Part shown: positions 27,097 through 35,013 of the stretch, one piece after another | Layout: each line of letters starts with the position of its first letter | How positions within the stretch are numbered: the first letter of the stretch is position 1 | Assembly (NCBI RefSeq): GCF_000526995.1 | Contig: NZ_AZUI01000001.1 | Coordinates: 5,746,001 to 5,810,000, forward strand | Direction of reading: 5' to 3' | Length of the DNA: 64,000 nt | Source: Lacrimispora indolis DSM 755 | GTDB lineage: Bacteria; Bacillota; Clostridia; Lachnospirales; Lachnospiraceae | Program-made: the position numbers and the translations under genes | Notes under the pieces: model-generated | Databases searched by the model: none | What the model was told of the DNA's origin: nothing | Seen by the model: the letters and a program-made list of their open reading frames with translations, nothing else

Positions 27097-28107
27097 TCAC
27101 CAACCGCTTTCTCTTCTGCTCATCAGAAATATGAGGAAAGGGATTCCAACCAGGGACGTTGTGATTCCAAGGGGAATTTCAATGGTCATTAAGCTGCGGC
27201 ACAAGTCATCCATCAGCAAAAGGTAAACCGCCCCTAAAAGCAGGGAGCCTGGAATCACATATTTGAAATTGGGCCCCATCATCATTCTTGCAAGATGAGG
27301 AACGATCAGCCCGATCCAGCCGATTGTCCCGGTCACTGATATGGAATACGCCGTTAAAACGGTAGCTGAAACAGTGATGATCACTTGAAGCAGCCGTGTA
27401 TTCACTCCCAAAGACTTTGCCTCCTCCTCACCCAGGGCAAGAATATTGATCTTATTGCTGCAGAACACCAAAACCGCAATGCATATGGAAAAGGGCGCCA
27501 TCATGCCCAGGGCATCCTGGTAAGTGGCTTTATTTAAGCTCCCCATCAGCCAAAAGGTGATTTCCGGCAGCTTGTTTTCCGTATCCGCAGTGTATTTCAT
27601 CAAGGTGATCAACGACTGAAACAGGCCGCTGACTAAAATTCCCCCAAGGACCAATAAAAACACCATGTTATTGCCTTTTCCGATCCGCGCGGCAATAAAC
27701 CAGGCCATCATAACAGCCAGAAGGCCAAATGCAAATGCCATCATCTTGGTGCCAACAATGCCAACCGACAAAACAATGCCCAGCACAGCACCAAAAGAAG
27801 CGCCCGAAGACGCTCCCAGTAAGTCAGGTGACACAAGGGGATTCTTAAACATCCCCTGATACGCCGCGCCGCTGACCGCCAGTGCTCCCCCTACCTGGAT
27901 GGCAGCAAATATCCGCGGCAGCCGGACCTGATAAATGATATGGGAGATCTGCTCATTGTCCGAATAACCTGACAGCACCTTCATAACGTCTGCCAGCGAT
28001 ATAGGGAAGCGTCCTGCCAGCAAAGACACTAATATGGAAACCAGCAGAAGAACTGCAAGCAGCCAAAGCACCTGCGCCGGCGGTATTTTATTTTTTGTTT
28101 GATCCAC
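27097..28107 (-). CDS. FecCD/MolB-type ABC transporter permease
   Basis: The 336-residue protein matches FecCD permeases: VRLPRIFAAIQVGGALAVSGAAYQGMFKNPLVSPDLLGASSGASFGAVLGI, then GTIGWIGLIVPHLARMMMGPN and the ending EIPLGITTSLVGIPFLIFLMSRR. About ten membrane helices are expected and two copies form the channel. Family substrates include siderophores, cobalamin, haem, and in Haemophilus MolBC molybdate/tungstate. The ModE-type control region of this operon favours the last. GTG start with AGGATG upstream. Confidence 0.93.
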   Translation of the reverse strand: MDQTKNKIPPAQVLWLLAVLLLVSILVSLLAGRFPISLADVMKVLSGYSDNEQISHIIYQVRLPRIFAAIQVGGALAVSGAAYQGMFKNPLVSPDLLGASSGASFGAVLGIVLSVGIVGTKMMAFAFGLLAVMMAWFIAARIGKGNNMVFLLVLGGILVSGLFQSLITLMKYTADTENKLPEITFWLMGSLNKATYQDALGMMAPFSICIAVLVFCSNKINILALGEEEAKSLGVNTRLLQVIITVSATVLTAYSISVTGTIGWIGLIVPHLARMMMGPNFKYVIPGSLLLGAVYLLLMDDLCRSLMTIEIPLGITTSLVGIPFLIFLMSRRESGW

Positions 28108-28113
28108 TTCCGA

Positions 28114-28806
28114 TCATCCTATCTTCATTTTTTTAATATTTCCTTTTTGAAAGTTTTCACCTATACGGGTCTCTCCCAGGCAATAGGAACAAAGGGCCGC
28201 AGGCATGGTAAACCGGAGGCGGCAATCCTGCATATCCGCCGAAAGAAGGTTTTTTCCCCTGCGGAAATATTCCGCGGCATCAAAAGAGCCTTGTCCTGTA
28301 ATTCCGTTAAGGAATAATATGTCAGCTTTAGGATTTGCCATCTTTACCTTGAAGGCAAAGACCTCTCTTTCCGCCTGGGATACAATATCCCCTTTTGTAA
28401 TAATAATCAGGTCTGCATAACGCAGCATGGGCCCGATTTTATGAGGGGTATTAATGCCTGATAAATTATCAATGACACATACCGCCAAAAATTCACGCAA
28501 ATGAGGAGAACAGCGGTTGCACAGCCCGGCGCTTTCGATCACAAGGTATTCAAAATCATTTTTAAAGCCCCAGGCCGCACACTCTTCAATGTTGCTGACA
28601 AAAAAATGGTCTGGACATAAATTACCCGAAAGCCCCACAACAGAAGAGATCTGGTGCTCCCCGAACCGGTCTGAATCCGAGCTGGATAAGCAGTCAAACT
28701 TTGCCACTCCCACCTTTTCTTTTCCCAGCTGTTGGATGATCCGGATCAGAACTGAGGTTTTTCCCGCAGAAGGCGGCCCGGAAACCGTAATCAATTTCAT
28801 GGGCAT
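28114..28806 (-). CDS. G3E-like (HypB/UreG/CobW-type) metal-handling GTPase
   Basis: The ~230-residue protein starts MPMKLITVSGPPSAGKTS, a P-loop of the SIMIBI G3E class. It has VIESAGLCNRCSPH, which combines the G3-like ESAG with a CxxC pair, the base-recognition ITKGD, and a second CxxC in ALCSYCLGE near the C-terminus. Relatives insert nickel, cobalt or molybdenum cofactors using GTP. Two CxxC motifs suggest a bound metal or cluster. Start 28806 overlaps the preceding gene; 28800 (ATGA overlap) is also possible. Cytoplasmic; its client is unknown. Confidence 0.8.
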   Translation of the reverse strand: MPMKLITVSGPPSAGKTSVLIRIIQQLGKEKVGVAKFDCLSSSDSDRFGEHQISSVVGLSGNLCPDHFFVSNIEECAAWGFKNDFEYLVIESAGLCNRCSPHLREFLAVCVIDNLSGINTPHKIGPMLRYADLIIITKGDIVSQAEREVFAFKVKMANPKADILFLNGITGQGSFDAAEYFRRGKNLLSADMQDCRLRFTMPAALCSYCLGETRIGENFQKGNIKKMKIG

Positions 28807-30026
28807 AATACACCCCCGGGATGAAGCCTGTGCCACTCCTGAAAAAAGACATCCAGGCAGTGTTCCGCCAAAGCAGGAATATCATGTTCACGGATAAAAT
28901 CCCAGCCCAGCCACTGAAAAGCGGCACCAGGCGGCAGCTTTGCATCCACCTCTCCGTTCATAGGCGGCGTATAGGCCTTCACACAAGCCTGGGCGAAGTC
29001 CTTTCCGGTGATATAATCCGTAATATCCTTTACATTCTCAGCCTCATCCTTTCTCACAAGCATATACATGGGCAAGGTAATTGCTCCGTCATCAGGCCAT
29101 ATAATCTCCACCTCATCCCGCACGCAGGTCTGGGCGAAAAACCAGGAAACCAGATAAATGGCTCCTCCTTCCTGCCTGCTGCTTCCCGCTGTCTTTGACA
29201 TCACACTTCCATGGAGGGCGTGTTTCACGTTCCCGGCAAATTTCCGGATCCCTTCCTCGCCATACAGCTTATATAAGTATAAAAACATGGCATTGGATAT
29301 GGTTTCCCGGTCTTTTCCAAAGATAATGATGTTGTTCTCATAAACCGGGTCAAGTAAGTCTTCCAGAGTCCTGGGAACCGGAAGGCTGCCCAGCCGTTTT
29401 TTATCGATCATAAACATTTCGGCCATTACGCCGTAAACCGTATAAATATCCTCCGGGTCCCACAGGCCTGCCGCCTTTAATGCAGGATTCATGTTTTGGA
29501 TGTAGCCTCCTGCAAATATACCGGCCATTTTCTTTTGAAAATCCAAGCCAAGGTATTCATTAAATTCTTTTGAAAACAGCAGTCCGGGAAAACGCTTTGG
29601 ATCAGGGTCTGCCCAGGATTCTTCGCAGGTATCGTTTGTCATTTTCCCAAATTCCAAGTAGCACTTTCTTGAAATCCCATAGTGCTCTTTGTGTTTCCGC
29701 TCCAGATCTTCCAATGCATCACGGAAGGTGAATTTTAGGGGGCATATGGTATTTCCATAAAAATCCAGCTTCTCTCCCGGCGAAAAATCTTCCAGCAGAT
29801 ACTGGCGCTCTGCTTCTGCCTTTAAAACGGCATGATCCAGATGGTATAAAAAAAGTTCCTGATTGACCCCTCTTACATATAACAAGGTCTTTAACATGGT
29901 ATCCGGCCCAACCTCTTCTAAAAAATCCTCCGGTTCTTCATATTCAAAGCCATTTGACCGGAACACTTCAAAACTTTCCGGATACTGTTTTAAGATTTCC
30001 TTTAGCTTCATTGTTCCTGTTATCAC
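28797..30026 (-). CDS. Cytoplasmic binding-protein-like protein with DUF1858-like N-domain
   Basis: The 409-residue protein has no signal peptide. Residues ~6-65 (MKLKEILKQYPESFEVFRSNGFEYEEPEDF...) resemble the DUF1858 small helical domain. The rest looks like a type 2 solute-binding fold of the iron/phosphonate kind (PGLLFSKEFNEYLG, NNIIIFGKDRETISNAMFLYLYKLYG, EVEIIWPDDGAITLPMYMLVRKDE). A solute-binding protein kept in the cytoplasm between an ABC ATPase and a GTPase is odd; it may hold an oxyanion or metal complex for delivery. GTG start 6 bases after AGGAGG. Function not established. Confidence 0.65.
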   Translation of the reverse strand: MITGTMKLKEILKQYPESFEVFRSNGFEYEEPEDFLEEVGPDTMLKTLLYVRGVNQELFLYHLDHAVLKAEAERQYLLEDFSPGEKLDFYGNTICPLKFTFRDALEDLERKHKEHYGISRKCYLEFGKMTNDTCEESWADPDPKRFPGLLFSKEFNEYLGLDFQKKMAGIFAGGYIQNMNPALKAAGLWDPEDIYTVYGVMAEMFMIDKKRLGSLPVPRTLEDLLDPVYENNIIIFGKDRETISNAMFLYLYKLYGEEGIRKFAGNVKHALHGSVMSKTAGSSRQEGGAIYLVSWFFAQTCVRDEVEIIWPDDGAITLPMYMLVRKDEAENVKDITDYITGKDFAQACVKAYTPPMNGEVDAKLPPGAAFQWLGWDFIREHDIPALAEHCLDVFFQEWHRLHPGGVLCP

Positions 30027-30040
30027 AAAAAACCTCCTGA

Positions 30041-31069
30041 CTAAAGCATTGAAACCGACATCTCCACCCGCTCTCCCCTGCGGAGCATCTGTAACAGCTT
30101 TGTTGTTCTTCTGTCCATATCTTCCAGTTCCTTTAAATTCTTCTTTTCCATTTCACTTGTTTCCAGAACGGCTTTCATGCCGCCATTTTCAATAATAATG
30201 CGCTTATCTCCCATTAGAGCAAGGATCGGGTCGTGGGTGGACATGAGCACGATTTTTCGCTCCTGGGCGAGCAGGAGCAGCGCCTTTTTCCGGTCCACTC
30301 CCGCATTTTCGATTTCATCGATCAGCACAATGGGGGAAGTGCTTAAAAAGGCAGTGTCTGCGATCATCAGTGCGCGGGACTGGCCTCCGCTTAACTCTGT
30401 TAAAGGTGTTTCCTTAGAAAACCGTTCTCCTGCCAGGTCATTGGCTGCATCAAAGATTTTCCCGGTCACGCTGTCAAGGGACTCGATCATCCGGCTCTCC
30501 CCGTGAAGGCGCAAAAAATCCATGACAGGAAGATCCATGACAAAGTTCATGTTCTGGGAAAGCTGAGCAATGAGCTTGTTTTCGATTTGAAAGCGCTCCC
30601 TTTCACTGGGGATTCGGTCATCTATCAGGATCCTCCGTTTTGTCTGTGTATCGCCCTGGGCAAGGCACTCAATATCTGCCAGTAAGCAGCTTTTTCCTGA
30701 TCCCGTAGGACCCATAACCGTAATAATTTCACCCTTTTCAATGGTAAAGGACAGGTTTTCACTTTCTCCGAATTTGTTCTGTCCTCCTATAATGGTGATC
30801 TTTTCCACGGATTTCTTTTTCTGCTTTAAAGATTCCATCCGGTTTAAAAACAGGATAAAATGATCTGCCAACTGAGAGGGGGACGCGCCGATATCCTCCA
30901 GCAAATGTTCGGGAACCGAGTCAATATACTGCTGGACGCTGGAATGAGACTGTTCAGAAAAACCATCTATGCCGGAGGCTGCAAAAAAGTCGCCGGCATA
31001 GGGATAGGTTTCTAAAACCATAGCAATGTTATTTGTTAATAATTCCTTTGTTATCATGATTTGATTCAC
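30041..31069 (-). CDS. Soluble ABC ATPase with N-terminal DUF1858-like domain
   Basis: The 342-residue protein has an ABC core: Walker A GPTGSGKSCLLADIE, signature LSGGQSRALMIAD, Walker B PIVLIDEIENAG and STHDPILALMGDK. Ahead of it, residues ~8-75 (NIAMVLETYPYAGDFFAASGIDGFSEQ...) resemble the N-domain of the next gene's product. No membrane helices and no dedicated membrane partner are seen, since FepC-type ATPase and permease are present separately. It may be a cytoplasmic motor for loading metal or oxyanion. GTG start overlaps the upstream stop as GTGA. Confidence 0.75.
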   Translation of the reverse strand: MNQIMITKELLTNNIAMVLETYPYAGDFFAASGIDGFSEQSHSSVQQYIDSVPEHLLEDIGASPSQLADHFILFLNRMESLKQKKKSVEKITIIGGQNKFGESENLSFTIEKGEIITVMGPTGSGKSCLLADIECLAQGDTQTKRRILIDDRIPSERERFQIENKLIAQLSQNMNFVMDLPVMDFLRLHGESRMIESLDSVTGKIFDAANDLAGERFSKETPLTELSGGQSRALMIADTAFLSTSPIVLIDEIENAGVDRKKALLLLAQERKIVLMSTHDPILALMGDKRIIIENGGMKAVLETSEMEKKNLKELEDMDRRTTKLLQMLRRGERVEMSVSML

Positions 31070-32265
31070 TTCCGAAGAGCGTTCTTTGTGATATTTTCCA
31101 CATCCTGGCCGCTCAGTTCCACGTGATAAAAAAGCTTGTAAAATTCTTTTGTTTCTTCCTTAATATCAAAGTCCACATACTCCGGGTACAAAATGGAATG
31201 AACCCACTTGATTCCGATGATCGTATTGACAGAAGGCGGCCTGTCAAACCAGTTCTGAGGCTGCATCGGTGTCTCAAACACAAGACCGTTTTTAACTGCC
31301 GGAATGGTCGACCATTTTCCGTCGTTCATGATGGTGTTATAGCTGCTGGAATCCGCAAATCCATTGTCAACGCTGCAGATGATCAGCTCCGGATTCCATT
31401 TCATAACCTGCTCAATGGAAACAGCAGTGCGCCCGTATCCAGGGGTAATTTCGCAATCCGCTACATTGATTCCGCCGCACAAATCAATTAACTGGGAATG
31501 AGAGGAACCTGAAGGGTCGGTATGAAGGCCATCCTGCTCTTCTGCATAATAAACACGTATCTTTTTATCCTCAGGAATTTGAGCTGTGATTTCTTTTGCA
31601 TCATCCAATGCCTTCTGAGTATAGGAAGCCAGTTCTTCTCCCCGATCTTCCCTGTTAAAAAGCTTGCCTAAAAAGCGGTAGGTTTCCGGCAGATCCGTCA
31701 AATCACTTTTCACCAATATCACCGGTATGCCCAGCTGCTTCTGCAGCTGTTCTGCCTGGTCAATGCTTCCCTGATCCGTTCCGCTGGAAAGAACCACATC
31801 AGGAGCTGCTTTAATAATTTCTTCGATGTTTCCCTGGTTTCCTTTGCCGTACCAGCCTCCTAAATTAGGAAGGGATGCATAGTATTCCGTCAAATAAGCC
31901 TTTTCCCCGTCAGATATGTTCACATTTACACCTGCCACCATTTTGTCATCAAAGGTATACATGAGCATGGTGCCTATAGGGCTGGTGGAATATACGCGGC
32001 TGATGGCCCCAGGCAGTTCCAGCTTACGTCCTGAGTGGTCCGTGACCTCCTGGACTGCTGAATCGTTTTGTGCCGCAAGGGATGATTCCTTCTCTGCTTT
32101 TGCCGTCTCGCCGGCCCCGGCAGAACTGCCCTCCGTTACTGTCTGTGTCTCCTGTGCTGATGAACCGGCATTGGTTCCAGCTCCTTTGCAGGCGCTCAAT
32201 GCAAGTGTGATGCATAAGAGCAATCCGGACAAATAGATGCGTTTCTTCTTTGGTATTCTCCGCAT
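31066..32265 (-). CDS. FecB/MolA-type substrate-binding lipoprotein
   Basis: The 399-residue protein has a lipoprotein signal ending in LSAC (Cys at ~26), a long Ser/Ala/Glu/Thr linker, then a class II binding fold beginning VTDHSGRKLELPGAISRVYSTSPIGTMLMYTFDD. The segment SGSSHSQLIDLCGGINVADCEITPGYGRTAVSIEQVMKWNPELIIC is typical of vitamin B12/iron/molybdate binders. It is the first gene of the operon and feeds the FecCD permease. The ligand is inferred to be molybdate or tungstate from the ModE-like control region; iron complexes are the main alternative. AAAGGA precedes the ATG. Confidence 0.9.
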   Translation of the reverse strand: MRRIPKKKRIYLSGLLLCITLALSACKGAGTNAGSSAQETQTVTEGSSAGAGETAKAEKESSLAAQNDSAVQEVTDHSGRKLELPGAISRVYSTSPIGTMLMYTFDDKMVAGVNVNISDGEKAYLTEYYASLPNLGGWYGKGNQGNIEEIIKAAPDVVLSSGTDQGSIDQAEQLQKQLGIPVILVKSDLTDLPETYRFLGKLFNREDRGEELASYTQKALDDAKEITAQIPEDKKIRVYYAEEQDGLHTDPSGSSHSQLIDLCGGINVADCEITPGYGRTAVSIEQVMKWNPELIICSVDNGFADSSSYNTIMNDGKWSTIPAVKNGLVFETPMQPQNWFDRPPSVNTIIGIKWVHSILYPEYVDFDIKEETKEFYKLFYHVELSGQDVENITKNALRK

Positions 32266-32395
32266 GATAAATAATTCCTTTCTTTTTTTTCTCCTGATTT
32301 TTTATAAATCACAAATTTTTTTATGATAAAGTTTTAACAAATATTGATTATTTTGCTCAAACCAATTAAAAACCAGGAGGAATTTCTCTTTTTTT

Positions 32396-32419
32396 CGATA
32401 TAAATATATTAATATATCG
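32396..32419. promoter_or_regulatory. ModE-type operator palindrome
   Basis: CGATATA and TATATCG form perfect inverted arms around 10 A/T bases, in the divergent region between the metal operon and the ModE-like gene. The known ModE boxes of proteobacteria share the form CGnTATA...TATAnCG. It lies 131 bases upstream of the lipoprotein start and 62 bases before the -10-side promoter of the regulator. Confidence 0.7.
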
Positions 32420-32481
32420 GATTTAAAAAATCAAGCTAACAAAAATTTTGATTTGTAGATTTTTTCTGCTTCACATTCCCC

Positions 32482-32510
32482 TTGCCACAAATTAAAAATC
32501 TTTGTATAGT
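32482..32510 (+). promoter_or_regulatory. Promoter of the ModE-like gene
   Basis: TTGCCA and TATAGT are separated by 17 bases; the predicted start of transcription is about 40 bases before the AGGAGG. Confidence 0.6.
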
Positions 32511-32561
32511 AATCTAAGGCGATAAGCAAGCATATTCGTTTTATTCATTAGGAGGCAAATG

Positions 32562-32891
32562 ATGCGCGTAGTTACAAGAATAAGGATCGGCAAAGAAAGA
32601 ATTTTTATCGGCAAAGGCGTAAAAGAAATGCTGGATGCCATTGAACTGAATAAGTCCATAAAAAAAGCAACGGAATACACGGGGATTTCCTATCCAAAGG
32701 CCATCCGGATGATCCGGACCCTGGAAGAAGAATTGGGATTTCCTGTTGTTATTTCTGAAAAGGGCGGAAACGAGCGGGGAGGAACCCGTTTAACTGAGAA
32801 AGGCAAAGAAGTTCTTGAGACTTACAGGAAGATCGAGAAGGACGTAGAAGAATATGCGGAAAAACTGATTGAGAAGGAATTTCGTTTTTAA
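32562..32891 (+). CDS. ModE N-terminal-type winged-helix regulator
   Basis: The 109-residue protein is a single LysR/ModE-like winged helix: LDAIELNKSIKKATEYTGISYPKAIRMIRTLEEELGFPVVISEKGGNERGGTRLTEKGKEVLETY. The GG-x-GTRLT wing is characteristic of ModE N-domains. It lacks the molybdate-binding TOBE/MOP domains, so it must sense through a partner or respond differently. The second ATG (32562) lies 6 bases after AGGAGG and is preferred over 32559. Divergent placement suggests it controls the adjacent metal operon and itself. Confidence 0.88.
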   Translation: MRVVTRIRIGKERIFIGKGVKEMLDAIELNKSIKKATEYTGISYPKAIRMIRTLEEELGFPVVISEKGGNERGGTRLTEKGKEVLETYRKIEKDVEEYAEKLIEKEFRF

Positions 32892-33017
32892 TGCTACCGA
32901 TTTTAGATCTTCAGACAACAGCAAGGTAAGAACAGGATAATAAACAAAATGGCCTGTATTTTCAATAAACGCATATTTTTTCAGCCATTGTGCATACTCA
33001 ACTCGTGAGGTGATGAT

Positions 33018-33605
33018 ATGAAGCTTTTAAGTCTCTGCGAGATTATATTTCGGTGTGTTTTATTTGCGTTGGCAATTTATCATATTTACAAACGGGAATA
33101 TAAGTTAATGAAATCCGTTATCCTGGTATTTGCGTTGTCATTCTTACCTGAATTATTACATGCTGTATTTCAAATACAGGTTGATGCCTTCAGCATCCTT
33201 GTTTATCTGATCATCATATTTATGGCATTATACCTGGGCAGCTCCTTCCAGTTTTATGATAAATATAAATGGTGGGATCGGTCAATACACTTCCTGTCCG
33301 GCGTTGGGTTTGTGGGTTTTGGAATTGCAATTGCCGGTATAGGTTCTGATATTATAAAATTGGTAATCCTGCTCTTTGGTTTTACCTTTTCCATAACACT
33401 TCATGTGTTTTGGGAGGTACTTGAATATATAACCGATTGTATATTTCATGGAAATGCACAGCGATGGCAAAAGGTCCATGCTTCCATTAACCATGTATCT
33501 GAAAAAGCAATCCAGCCTGCCGGTCTTGTGGATACCATGAATGATATGATCTGCTGCATTGTCGGCGCAGGGCTTACAATTCTTGTCTGGTGGTTTATTA
33601 TATAG
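33018..33605 (+). CDS. DUF2238/YjdF-like integral membrane protein
   Basis: The 195-residue protein has about six hydrophobic segments and the family's conserved polar spots: YDKYKWWDRSIHFLSGVGF, HVFWEVLEYITD and GLVDTMNDMICCIVGA. Conserved His, Asp and Glu inside helices suggest a metal or proton role, but the family's function is not known. GAGG lies 8 bases before the ATG. It stands alone. Confidence 0.8.
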   Translation: MKLLSLCEIIFRCVLFALAIYHIYKREYKLMKSVILVFALSFLPELLHAVFQIQVDAFSILVYLIIIFMALYLGSSFQFYDKYKWWDRSIHFLSGVGFVGFGIAIAGIGSDIIKLVILLFGFTFSITLHVFWEVLEYITDCIFHGNAQRWQKVHASINHVSEKAIQPAGLVDTMNDMICCIVGAGLTILVWWFII

Positions 33606-33616
33606 CTCTTTCCAAG

Positions 33617-33651
33617 CCTTCCTTCCCGAAATCCATTGCCGCGAAGGAAGG
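33617..33651. terminator. Stem-loop between convergent genes
   Basis: CCTTCCTTC pairs with GAAGGAAGG around a 17-base loop. T-runs are weak on both sides, so it may be only a partial terminator. Confidence 0.55.
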
Positions 33652-33660
33652 TTATGCATT

Positions 33661-34077
33661 TTATCTTAAAAGCGCCATGGATCCTGTCAGTTTGTTTACT
33701 TTTTTCTTGCTCCCATAAATAGCAATCCCAAAATACTTATGATCCTGTTCCGTTGTGACAGCCGCTTTTGCAGCATATTCGCTGTATATGTTACAGCCCT
33801 GCGCTACATCAGAAAAATCGGCAACCACCAGGTCGTCAAATTCCGAACCGTACAGACGACTTCGCAAGTCCTTCAGAAGGGCTTTATCCCCACCCAGCAT
33901 TGTAACAGGAATTGAAACGATGCCTAAGTGAGTTTGACCGGAAGCGTCTTTTACATCTGCACCGACTTGTTCTGGGATAAGTTTTCCCAACGTCACGCCC
34001 AAAATAGCTGAGGTGTTGGCCATAATGCCAATAGGTAATTCTGAATCTATAATTATAACACATTTCATATCACTCAT
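33661..34077 (-). CDS. DUF2000 domain protein
   Basis: The 138-residue protein matches DUF2000 over its length (KCVIIIDSELPIGIMANTSAILGVTLG, IPVTMLGGDKALLKDLRSRL, and the ending KYFGIAIYGSKKKVNKLTGSMALLR). The family resembles peptidyl-tRNA hydrolase II-like folds; function unknown. It overlaps the EamA gene by 8 bases and has AGGAG upstream, so the two are cotranscribed. Confidence 0.88.
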   Translation of the reverse strand: MSDMKCVIIIDSELPIGIMANTSAILGVTLGKLIPEQVGADVKDASGQTHLGIVSIPVTMLGGDKALLKDLRSRLYGSEFDDLVVADFSDVAQGCNIYSEYAAKAAVTTEQDHKYFGIAIYGSKKKVNKLTGSMALLR

Positions 34078-34984
34078 ACTTCAACACTCCTCTTGTCTTT
34101 AAAAGTCTCCTGCCCTGGGAAACCAATAATCCCGCCAGTGTAAGCACAATCCCAAGCACAGCAATTCCTGTGATTCTTTCCTGAAGCACAAGAATGGAAG
34201 TGACAACGGTTATTACGGGAACCGCGTAAATGTAAACACTGGTTTTCACTGCACCCAATTGTTTCACAGCAGAATTCCACGTTACAAAGCAAAGGGCAGA
34301 TGCTCCAAAGCCTAAAAACAGGATATTAAACAGATTAACCGGCTGTATCAGTTGATCTATGCTTGGGTGAAATCCAAATATCAGCAATGCTGGCAGCATA
34401 AACAGCAGCCCATAAAAGAAAATTCGCCTTGTTGTCTGAATGGTATTGTAATGGAACCCGCTGATTTTCTTTGTCAAAACAGAATAGGCCGCCCATACCA
34501 CGGCTGCTGAAAGAGCTAGTATATCTCCCATAGGATTCAGCTCCAAGCGGCTGCTTCCGTTAAAGCTGATAATAAAAATTCCGGCAGCAGCAAGGACAAA
34601 CCCCATAAAAAACCCCAGTCTCAATTTCTCTCCATCCAAAAAATAATGAGCAAGAATGGCGGTGAAAAACGGCGCAATGGATACAATGACCCCTACATTG
34701 GAGGCAAAGGTATAGGTCAATGCAATATTCTCAAGCAGAAAATACAGCGTTACTCCGCATAAACCAGCCCCTGCAAAATACAGTTCCTGCTTTCTCTCCC
34801 TGATCCTGAGCCTGTGAGGACAGATCAGCAGCAAAAGGGCAAAGCCTATGGCAAATCTTATAAACAATATTTCAATGGGTGAAATCGCTTTTAAGAGTAT
34901 TTTGGTTGATATGAAAGTCGTTCCCCAAATAAAAATTGTCACAAATGCAAGTAAGTGTCCTTGAATTTCTTTTTTTCCGTCCAT
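34070..34984 (-). CDS. EamA/DMT family transporter
   Basis: The 304-residue protein contains two EamA repeats with about ten membrane helices (FVTIFIWGTTFISTKILLKAISPIEILFIRF near the start, AVVWAAYSVLTKKISG in the second half). These carriers export amino acids or other metabolites. It is cotranscribed with the DUF2000 gene and follows the AraC regulator by 29 bases, which probably controls both. AAAGGG precedes the ATG. Confidence 0.92.
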   Translation of the reverse strand: MDGKKEIQGHLLAFVTIFIWGTTFISTKILLKAISPIEILFIRFAIGFALLLLICPHRLRIRERKQELYFAGAGLCGVTLYFLLENIALTYTFASNVGVIVSIAPFFTAILAHYFLDGEKLRLGFFMGFVLAAAGIFIISFNGSSRLELNPMGDILALSAAVVWAAYSVLTKKISGFHYNTIQTTRRIFFYGLLFMLPALLIFGFHPSIDQLIQPVNLFNILFLGFGASALCFVTWNSAVKQLGAVKTSVYIYAVPVITVVTSILVLQERITGIAVLGIVLTLAGLLVSQGRRLLKTRGVLKYE

Positions 34985-35013
34985 GAAATCCCTTTCTATG
35001 TAAAAAATCAGCT

